DNA from: Mycoplasmatota bacterium
GTDB taxonomy: Bacteria; Bacillota_I; Bacilli_A; Izemoplasmatales; Izemoplasmataceae
Direction: 5' to 3'
NCBI GenBank assembly: GCA_030641535.1
Contig: DAOWHG010000121.1
Span: forward strand, 1 to 7,321
DNA: 7,321 bases
In this document: positions 1 to 6,360 of the stretch, one piece after another
Position numbering within the stretch: position 1 is the stretch's first letter
Layout of the letters: the number at the start of each line of letters is the position of its first letter
Position numbers and translations under genes: made by a program
The notes under the pieces: model-generated
The model's input: the letters and a program-made list of their open reading frames with translations, nothing else
Databases searched by the model: none
Told to the model about the DNA's origin: nothing

Positions 1-3000
1 CCAGAATGGATGGTACTTGATGTATTACCAGTAATACCTCCAGAACTTCGTCCAATGGTGCAATAAGATGGTTGACGTTTCGCAACAACAGATTTAAATG
101 ATCTATATCGACGTATTTTGAATCGTAATAATCGTTTGAAAAAACAATTTGAACAAAATGCTCCTCACTTAATTACTAAAAATGAAAAACGTATGCTTCA
201 AGAAGCAGTGGATGCATTAATTGATAACTCTAAACGTGGACGCAAAGTAGTTGTTGAGAAGAATAGACCTTTGAAATCATTAAGTGATTTATTACGTGGT
301 AAACAAGGTCGTTTCCGTCAAAACTTACTTGGTAAACGTGTTGATTATTCTGGACGTTCAGTAATTGTTGTTGGTCCTTCACTTGAAATGTATCAATGTG
401 GATTACCAAAAGAAATGGCTGTTACATTATTTAAACCATTTGTAATAAAAGAATTAATAGAACGTGAAATAGCTTCAAATATTAGAAGTGCAAAAAGAAT
501 GATTGAAATGCTAAAGGATGAAAGAATTTGGGACGTTGTTGAAGATGTAATAAGAGAACACCCAGTTCTATTAAACCGTGCACCTACTCTTCATAGATTA
601 GGTATTCAAGCATTTGAACCGATTTTAGTTGAAGGTAAAGCAATTAGACTTCATCCATTAGTTACAACAGCATTTAATGCTGACTTTGATGGAGATCAAA
701 TGGCTGTTCATGTTCCTTTAAGTGAAGAAGCTCAAGCAGAAGCGAGAGTATTAATGTTAGCTTCTAATAATATTCTTAATCCAAAAGACGGTAAACCTAT
801 CGTTACACCATCTCAAGATATGGTATTAGGTAACTATTACTTAACACTAGAAGATAAAGATGGCTTAGGAGAAGGAAAAGTATTCTCAGATTATGATGAA
901 GTAACATTAGCTTATGAAAACAAACTAATTACATTACATTCAAGAATAGCTATGAGAGGTAGTTCTCTAGGGAATGCACCTATCACAGAAGAGCAAAAGA
1001 ATGGTTATTTAATCACAACTTATGGTAAATTAACATTTAATCAAATCTTACCAAAAAGTTTTGCATATTTAAATGAACCAACTCTAGTTAACCTTCAAAA
1101 GCAAAAAGATCCTGTAACTGGTGAAGAACGTTATATTACTCCAAGTCAATACTTTGTTCCTAAAGGGACAAATATTAAAAAATACATAAAAAAACAACCA
1201 ATAGTTTCACCGTTTAAAAAAGGATTCTTATCACAAATTATTAGTGAAGTATTCATTAAGTTTAAAATAAATGAAACTTCAAAAATGTTAGATAAATTGA
1301 AAAACTTAGGATTCCTATATTCAACACAAGCAGGAATCACAGTTTCAGCTGCGGACGTAACTGTTTATTCAGGTAAAACAGCAGAAGTAGAAGCTACTGA
1401 GAAATTAGTAAGAGAATTATATCAACAATATGAGATGGGATTATTAACTGATTATGAACGTTATAAACTAGTAGTAAAAGAATGGGCAGATGTTAAAGAC
1501 AGAATCCAAAAAGGATTAATGTCTGAGCTTACAAGTGATAATCATATCTTTATGATGAGTGATTCTGGTGCCAGAGGGAATGCTTCAAACTTTACACAGT
1601 TAGCAGGTATTCGTGGTTCAATGGCTAATACAAAACGTGAAGGATTGAATACTGCATACAACATTAAGGCTGGAATTAAATCAACTATCGAATTACCAGT
1701 TAAGTCTTCATTTATTGAAGGATTAACAATGAGTGAGTTCTTTATTTCCACTCATGGTGCTCGTAAAGGATCTACAGATACAGCTTTAAAAACTGCCGAT
1801 TCAGGATATCTTACTAGACGTTTAGTTGACGTAAGTCAGGACTTAGTAATTACTGAAGAAGACTGTAATACAAACAAAGGAACTACTATAAGAGCTATTA
1901 CACATGATAGTGATGGAAAAGAGATTGTTCCATTCCTAGATAGATTAATTGGACGTTACACAACTGAAACAGTTGTTAATCCAAAAACAAAAGAAGTAAT
2001 TGTTTCGAAAAATGGATACATCACAGATGAGATTGCTTATTTCATAGTACAAGCAGGTATTAAAGAATTAAGAATCAGAAGTGTCTTAACTTGTGATTCT
2101 AAATTAGGTATTTGTAAAAAATGTTATGGACAAAACTTATCAACAGGTGAAAAAGTAGAAGTTGGTGAAAGTGTTGGAATCATTGCCGCTCAATCAATTG
2201 GAGAACCAGGTACACAGTTAACAATGCGTACTTTCCATACAGGAGGAGTAGCAGGTTCAGACATTACTCAAGGTCTACCTCGTATTCAAGAGTTATTTGA
2301 AGCACGTACACCAAAAGGTAAAGCTGTAATAAGTGAAATAGATGGTGAAATTGATGATATTGAAGTTGTTGAAGAACGCTTTAAAGTAACTGTTAAAAAC
2401 AAATTAGAAGATATAGTTTATGAAACTAACTCAGGTGTTACTCTATTAGTAGAAGAGGGAGATAAGGTTATATCAGGACAAAAAATAACTGATGGTTCTA
2501 TCGACCCTAAACAACTATTAAAGGCTACTAACGCAGAAATAGTTCATCAATATATCTTAAAAGAAGTACAAAAAGTATACCGTGCTCAAGGAATAGAAAT
2601 TTCTGATAAACACATAGAAGTTATTATCCATCAAATGATGAGAAAACTTAATGTAATATTAGAAGGAGATACTAAATTATTACCAGGAGCGCAAGTATCT
2701 ATAAAAGAATTTAGAAGAGAAAATGAAAGAATCTTAAAAGAAGGAAAAAGACCAGCTATTGGACGTCCAGTATTACTAGGTATTACTAGATCAAGTCTAA
2801 GAAGCGACTCTTTCTTAAGCGCAGCATCATTCCAAGAAACTACTAGAGTATTAACTGACGCAGCAATTAGAGGTAAAGTTGATGATCTTGTAGGATTAAA
2901 AGAGAATGTAATTATTGGTGGATTGATTCCAGCAGGTACAGGAATATTAAAGGATACTTTCTTTGATTATGAAAAGGCAAGTGTTGAAGTTGAAGAGATT

Positions 3001-3039
3001 GATGACAATCCTTTCCTCATTGATGATTTAGAATTTTAG
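1..3039 (+). CDS. rpoC: DNA-directed RNA polymerase subunit beta' (RpoC), 5'-partial, with two in-frame stops near the left edge
   Basis: Encodes the largest catalytic subunit of RNA polymerase, which with beta forms the active-site cleft. The frame enters at base 1 as PEWMVLDVLPVIPPELRPMVQ; the family is about 1200 residues, so roughly the first 230 (N-terminal zinc ribbon and part of the clamp) lie outside. Landmarks in order: the GRFRQNLLGKRVDYSGRS segment (about 307-360), the catalytic NADFDGDQ motif at 676-699 with its three Mg-binding aspartates, the MSDSGARGNASNFTQLAG segment (about 1554-1608), the bridge helix (about 1753-1842), four zinc-binding cysteines (codons at 1864, 2092, 2113, 2122), the trigger-loop segment MRTFHTGGVAG (2224-2256), and the C-terminal SFLSAASFQETTRVLTDAA block. 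It ends in TAG. Two oddities: codons 64-66 (TAA) and 73-75 (TGA) interrupt the frame where Leu and Gly are expected, and about 14 extra residues precede the bridge helix. TTG at 118 is not a real start; homology runs upstream of it unbroken apart from the two stops. Identity is certain; whether the gene is intact in the organism is not. Confidence 0.96.
64..75 (+). other. rpoC: Two in-frame stop codons (TAA, TGA) inside the conserved LDGGRFA segment of rpoC
   Basis: The reading frame gives VQ-stop-DG-stop-RFATTDLNDLYRR, where RpoC proteins have VQLDGGRFATSDLNDLYRR. TAA at 64-66 is one change from TTA (Leu), and TGA at 73-75 is one change from GGA (Gly). Sequence on both sides stays in frame, so no indel is involved. 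The next in-frame ATG is at 193 and has no Shine-Dalgarno ahead of it, so efficient re-initiation looks unlikely. The stops are seen directly; an error near a contig end is my preferred explanation, and is inference. Confidence 0.9.
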
Positions 3040-3048
3040 AAAACATTT

Positions 3049-3077
3049 AAAACCTATCATTTATTGATAGGTTTTTT
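3049..3077 (+). terminator. Intrinsic terminator after rpoC
   Basis: An 11-bp perfect inverted repeat (AAAACCTATCA at 3049-3059 and TGATAGGTTTT at 3065-3075) encloses a 5-base loop and runs into six T residues (3072-3077). It starts nine bases after the rpoC TAG. This is the standard rho-independent layout, although the stem is AT-rich and so only moderately stable. It should end the rpoB-rpoC transcript before the str cluster. Confidence 0.85.
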
Positions 3078-3104
3078 AATGAGATAAAACAATAGATTAT
3101 TATG

Positions 3105-3158
3105 AAAAATAAATATATATACAAAATTATTGACACGCCTGCATATGTGGTATATAAT
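3105..3158 (+). promoter_or_regulatory. Sigma-A promoter of rpsL-rpsG-fusA, with upstream A/T tract
   Basis: TTGACA (3130-3135) and TATAAT (3153-3158) match the vegetative consensus exactly and are 17 bases apart, the optimal spacing. The 25 bases ahead of the -35 box are almost all A and T, as expected of an UP element contacted by the RNA polymerase alpha subunit. Transcription would start near 3165. The position just after the rpoC terminator and ahead of rpsL fits a strong constitutive promoter for translation genes. Confidence 0.88.
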
Positions 3159-3164
3159 ATATTT

Positions 3165-3272
3165 GCTATTTAGTAATAAAACATCAGGGTTTATCGCATA
3201 AGCTCTAGTTTTTATGACAAAATCGAACCACCTGGTAGTGTGGAACATTAATAGAGAGGAGGAAACTATTAA
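3165..3272 (+). promoter_or_regulatory. Long 5' leader of rpsL, possibly structured
   Basis: About 108 nt separate the predicted transcription start from the rpsL ATG, far more than a ribosome binding site needs. One possible fold pairs GGTT (3188-3191) with AACC (3226-3229), CG (3195-3196) with CG (3224-3225), and CATAA (3197-3201) with TTATG (3212-3216), stacked with bulges. A further short pairing, CCAC (3228-3231) with GTGG (3240-3243), would compete with the outer stem. AGGAGG at 3257-3262 is the Shine-Dalgarno, ten bases ahead of the ATG. Autogenous control by a ribosomal protein is a reasonable guess, but I do not recognise a named leader family. Confidence 0.4.
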
Positions 3273-3680
3273 ATGCCTACAATAAATCAACTAGTTAGAA
3301 AAGGAAGAAAAAGTAAAGTTAAGAAGTCTAAAGCAAGACATTTAAATATTGGATATAACTCACTTACAAAACAATCTAAACATCAACCAAGTCCGCAAAA
3401 ACGTGGAGTATGTACTCGTGTTGCTACTATGACACCTAAGAAACCTAACTCAGCACTTCGTAAATATGCTCGTGTTAGATTATCAAATGGAATTGAAGTT
3501 GCAGCGTATATCCCAGGAATTGGACATAAACTACAAGAACATAGTGTTGTGTTAGTTCGTGGTGGACGTGTTAAGGATTTACCTGGAGTTAGATATCATA
3601 TCATTCGTGGTACTTTAGATACTACAGGAGTAGAAAATAGAAAACAAGGTCGTTCTAAATATGGAACAAAAAAAGCATAA
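3273..3680 (+). CDS. rpsL: 30S ribosomal protein S12
   Basis: S12 sits at the decoding centre of the 30S subunit and contributes to codon-anticodon checking and translocation. The 135-residue product is close to the usual Firmicutes length and carries the family signatures: MPTINQLVRKGR at the start, SPQKRGVCTRV (40-50), TPKKPNSALRK (54-64) and GGRVKDLPGVRYH (97-109). Lys56 and Lys101 correspond to E. coli Lys42 and Lys87, the classic streptomycin-resistance positions; both are wild type. Asp102 is the residue methylthiolated by RimO in some bacteria. The residues between about 13 and 40 form the longer Firmicutes-type N-terminal segment. The ATG is fixed by the conserved MPTINQL start and AGGAGG ten bases upstream. 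It is the first gene of the str cluster, under its own promoter. In many Firmicutes a small L7Ae-like gene (rplGB) lies between rpoC and rpsL; none is seen here. Confidence 0.98.
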   Translation: MPTINQLVRKGRKSKVKKSKARHLNIGYNSLTKQSKHQPSPQKRGVCTRVATMTPKKPNSALRKYARVRLSNGIEVAAYIPGIGHKLQEHSVVLVRGGRVKDLPGVRYHIIRGTLDTTGVENRKQGRSKYGTKKA

Positions 3681-3712
3681 TATAATTTATAGTTTGAAAG
3701 GAGGAATTAATT

Positions 3713-4183
3713 ATGCCTCGTAAAGGTCATATTGCAAAAAGAGATGTATTACCAGATCCAATATATAATTCAAAATTAGTGACAAAACTAATTAATAATA
3801 TTATGTTAGATGGTAAAAAAGGAACTGCTCAAAAAATATTATATGGAGCGTTCAAAAAAGTTGAAGATATAACAAACCAACCCCCAATAGAGGTCTTCGA
3901 AGAAGCTTTGAATAATGTTATGCCTACATTTGAAGTTAAAGGAAGAAGAATTGGTGGACAAAACTATCAAGTACCTGTTGAAGTAAGAGACGAAAGAAGA
4001 TATACTCTAGGGCTTAGATGGATGACATTATACGCAAGATTAAGAAATGAAAAAACGATGGAAGAAAGATTGGCCAAAGAAATTGTAGAAGCTAGCCAAG
4101 GTAACGGAGCATCGGTTAAGAAAAAAGACGATGTTCATAGAATGGCAGAAGCTAACAAAGCATTTGCACATTATCGTTGGTAG
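3713..4183 (+). CDS. rpsG: 30S ribosomal protein S7
   Basis: S7 nucleates assembly of the 30S head by binding the 3' domain of 16S rRNA and lies beside the E-site tRNA. The 156-residue product matches the standard bacterial length. Recognisable segments are MPRKGHIAKRDVLPDP at the N-terminus, LNNVMPTFEVKGRRIGG (66-82), the beta-hairpin region NYQVPVEVR (84-92), LGLRW, ARLRNEKTMEERLA, and the conserved ending MAEANKAFAHYRW. AAAGGAGG (3697-3704) lies eight bases ahead of the ATG. The gap from rpsL is 32 bases, so the two are almost certainly cotranscribed; that gap is much shorter than the E. coli one that carries the S7 translational operator, and no comparable fold is evident. The stop is TAG. 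Confidence 0.98.
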   Translation: MPRKGHIAKRDVLPDPIYNSKLVTKLINNIMLDGKKGTAQKILYGAFKKVEDITNQPPIEVFEEALNNVMPTFEVKGRRIGGQNYQVPVEVRDERRYTLGLRWMTLYARLRNEKTMEERLAKEIVEASQGNGASVKKKDDVHRMAEANKAFAHYRW

Positions 4184-4201
4184 AAAGGAGATATCAAAGT
4201 G
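4184..4201 (+). promoter_or_regulatory. Ribosome binding site that fixes the GTG start of fusA
   Basis: AAAGGAG (4184-4190) begins directly after the rpsG TAG and lies eight bases ahead of GTG (4199-4201). The product then begins MARKYSLNMTRNIGI, as EF-G proteins do. The next in-frame ATG (4223, residue 9) has no such site and would cut off conserved residues, so GTG is the start. The tight spacing suggests translational coupling with rpsG. Confidence 0.85.
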
Positions 4202-6268
4202 GCACGGAAATATAGCTTAAATATGACTCGTAATATCGGTATCATGGCGCATATCGATGCGGGTAAAACAACCGCTACTGAACGTATACTGTATCACACG
4301 GGAAGAATTCACAAGATTGGTGAGACACATGATGGTGCTTCACAAATGGATTGGATGGAACAAGAACAAGAACGTGGGATTACAATCACTTCGGCAGCAA
4401 CCACTGCATTTTGGAATAATCATCGTGTCAACATTATTGATACTCCAGGTCACGTAGATTTCACCGTAGAAGTATCAAGATCACTTCGTGTATTAGATGG
4501 AAGCGTAGCTTTATTAGATGCACAAGCGGGTGTTGAGCCTCAAACTGAAACAGTTTGGAGACAGGCAAATGATTATAAAGTACCTCGTATCGTATTTGTT
4601 AATAAAATGGATAAACTAGGTGCTGATTTCGAAATGAGTGTTGAATCAATAAGAGAAAGACTAGGTGCTCATGCAGCGGCTATTCAATGGCCGATTGGTG
4701 CAGAAACTGAATTTGACGGAATTATTGATTTACTAGATATGAAAGCATATCATTACGATGGTAATGCAGATGAGGAAGCTGATATTATCAGCATACCAGA
4801 AGATTTGCAAGATATCGTAGAAGATAAAAGAATGGAATTAATTGAAGCTGTTGCTGATTTTAATGATGAATTAATGAATCTATATTTAGAGGGTGAAGAA
4901 ATTAGTCCAGAATTGTTGAAATCTACAATTCGTACTGCAACACTAGCTGTTGAATTCTTCCCAGTATTATGTGGATCTGCATTTAAAAACAAAGGTGTTA
5001 AACTTATGTTAGATGCAGCTATAGAATACTTGCCAAGTCCTTTAGACGTAGTTCCAGTAAAAGGACTCAATAAAGTTGGAGATGAAGTAACTTTAGTTGC
5101 TGCAGATGATCAAAAGTTCGCTGCATTAGCATTTAAGGTAATGACAGACCCGTTTGTTGGAAAACTTACATTCTTCAGAGTTTACTCTGGACAGCTCAAA
5201 AAAGGTTCTTACATTAGAAATGCTACTAAAGGATCTAAAGAAAGAATCGGACGTATATTGCAAATGCATGCAAATTCTCGTGAAGAGATTGAACATGTAT
5301 ACGCAGGAGATATTGCTGCTGCAATTGGTCTTAAAAACACAACAACTGGAGACACATTATGTGAGGAAAAATATCATATTATCTTAGAGAAAATGGTATT
5401 CCCTGAACCTGTTATTAGTGTTGCAATTGAACCGAACAGTAAAGGCGATCAAGATAAAATGGGTGTTGCACTTCACAAACTTGCAGAAGAAGATCCAACA
5501 TTTAGAACTTATACAGATGAAGAAACAGGACAAACTATTATCGCTGGTATGGGTGAATTACACTTAGATATACTAGTTGAGAGAATGAGACGTGAGTTCA
5601 AAGTTGGAGCTAATGTAGGTGCTCCTCAAGTATCTTATCGTGAAACAATCACAAGAACCGCAGAAATTGAAGGAAAATTCGTTAGACAATCTGGTGGACG
5701 TGGACAATATGGACACGTATGGATTAGATTTGAACCAAACCCAGGTAAAGGTTTCGAATATTCTGACAAAATTGTTGGTGGATCAGTACCTCGTGAATAT
5801 ATTCCAGTAGTTGGAAAAGGATTAGCAGAATCCTTAGAAGGTGGAGTTGTAGCGGGTTACCCATTAATTGATATGAAAGCAACATTGTTTGATGGTTCTT
5901 ACCATGATGTAGATTCAAGTGAAATGGCATTTAAAGTTGCCGCAGGAATGGCGCTTAAGAAAGCGAAAGACCTATGTGGAGCAATTTTATTAGAACCGAT
6001 AATGGTTGTAGATGTTATTACACCTGATGATTACTTAGGAAATGTAATTGGAGATGTCACTAGTAGACGTGGTAGAATTGAAGCCCAAACACAACGTGGA
6101 AATGCTCAACAAATTACAGGGAAAGTACCGTTAGCCGAAATGTTCGGATATGCTACTAGCTTAAGATCAAACACACAAGGACGTGGAAATTACACGATGC
6201 AATTCTCTCATTATGAAGCATGTCCTAAATCTATTGCTGAAGAAGTTATTAAAAAACGTAACGGATAA
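4199..6268 (+). CDS. fusA: Elongation factor G (translocation GTPase)
   Basis: EF-G uses GTP to move tRNAs and mRNA through the ribosome after peptide transfer, and splits post-termination ribosomes with RRF. At 689 residues it is full length. The GTPase motifs are the P-loop AHIDAGKT (17-24), switch I RGITITSAATT (59-69), DTPGHVD (81-87), NKMD (135-138) and a GSAFKN motif near residue 260. Domain II follows (about 290-400), then domain III with MGELHLDILVERM, domain IV with the tip segment SGGRGQYGHV, and a C-terminal domain V ending in TMQFSHYEACP. Phe88 and His455 (in ELHLDIL) match the susceptible residues at known fusidic-acid-resistance sites of S. aureus EF-G, so no target resistance is evident there. 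It starts with GTG 15 bases after rpsG. The first 80 or so codons use more GCG, ATC, ACG and CTG than the rest of the gene. Being the canonical str-operon copy, it is more likely the housekeeping EF-G than a duplicated paralogue. Confidence 0.98.
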   Translation: MARKYSLNMTRNIGIMAHIDAGKTTATERILYHTGRIHKIGETHDGASQMDWMEQEQERGITITSAATTAFWNNHRVNIIDTPGHVDFTVEVSRSLRVLDGSVALLDAQAGVEPQTETVWRQANDYKVPRIVFVNKMDKLGADFEMSVESIRERLGAHAAAIQWPIGAETEFDGIIDLLDMKAYHYDGNADEEADIISIPEDLQDIVEDKRMELIEAVADFNDELMNLYLEGEEISPELLKSTIRTATLAVEFFPVLCGSAFKNKGVKLMLDAAIEYLPSPLDVVPVKGLNKVGDEVTLVAADDQKFAALAFKVMTDPFVGKLTFFRVYSGQLKKGSYIRNATKGSKERIGRILQMHANSREEIEHVYAGDIAAAIGLKNTTTGDTLCEEKYHIILEKMVFPEPVISVAIEPNSKGDQDKMGVALHKLAEEDPTFRTYTDEETGQTIIAGMGELHLDILVERMRREFKVGANVGAPQVSYRETITRTAEIEGKFVRQSGGRGQYGHVWIRFEPNPGKGFEYSDKIVGGSVPREYIPVVGKGLAESLEGGVVAGYPLIDMKATLFDGSYHDVDSSEMAFKVAAGMALKKAKDLCGAILLEPIMVVDVITPDDYLGNVIGDVTSRRGRIEAQTQRGNAQQITGKVPLAEMFGYATSLRSNTQGRGNYTMQFSHYEACPKSIAEEVIKKRNG

Positions 6269-6360
6269 ATTTACTTAAAACTTGCATTATACTGTATAAT
6301 GCGATAAAATTAATTGATAAATTATTAAGAAAATTATATTAATATAAGGAGGAAAACAAA
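6269..6360 (+). promoter_or_regulatory. fusA-tuf intergenic region: perfect dyad overlapping a -10-like box, and the tuf Shine-Dalgarno
   Basis: GCATTATAC (6284-6292) and GTATAATGC (6294-6302) form a perfect inverted repeat around one central T. TATAAT at 6295-6300 inside the right arm is an exact -10 box, but no good -35 sits at 16-18 bases: TTTACT (6270-6275) at 19 bases is the best and is weak. As RNA, the repeat would fold into an 8-bp hairpin with a 3-base loop; no T tract follows, so it is not a standard terminator. AAGGAGG (6346-6352) lies eight bases ahead of the tuf ATG. A separate tuf promoter with an overlapping operator, or an RNA processing hairpin, are both possible. Confidence 0.45.

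Noticed and set aside
118..120. TTG as a genuine start of a short RpoC
   Set aside because: Conserved RpoC sequence continues upstream to base 1 in the same frame, and no Shine-Dalgarno precedes the TTG; it is only the first permitted start after the stops.
1090..1170. Longer variable loop in RpoC (around DPVTGEERYITPSQ) as a notable insertion
   Set aside because: As I recall, this loop varies in length and sequence across Firmicutes RpoC, so the difference is unremarkable without an alignment.
3111..3176. Small + strand frame beginning at an ATG just downstream of the rpoC terminator
   Set aside because: It overlaps the -35 and -10 boxes, has no Shine-Dalgarno, and its product is low in complexity.
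3057..3290. Reverse-strand 77-residue open frame in the rpoC-rpsL gap
   Set aside because: It runs antisense across the terminator, promoter, leader and rpsL start, and its product resembles no family I know.
3681..3686. TATAAT just after rpsL as an internal promoter for rpsG
   Set aside because: No -35-like sequence lies 16-18 bases upstream, and TATAAT is expected often by chance in AT-rich DNA.
4753..5070. Reverse and alternate-frame open frames within fusA, rpoC and tuf as separate genes
   Set aside because: They lie wholly inside strongly conserved genes, lack ribosome binding sites and encode serine/leucine-rich strings typical of shadow frames.
6284..6302. The fusA-tuf dyad as a rho-independent terminator
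   Set aside because: No run of T follows the stem, and the stem is AT-rich, so it would terminate poorly.
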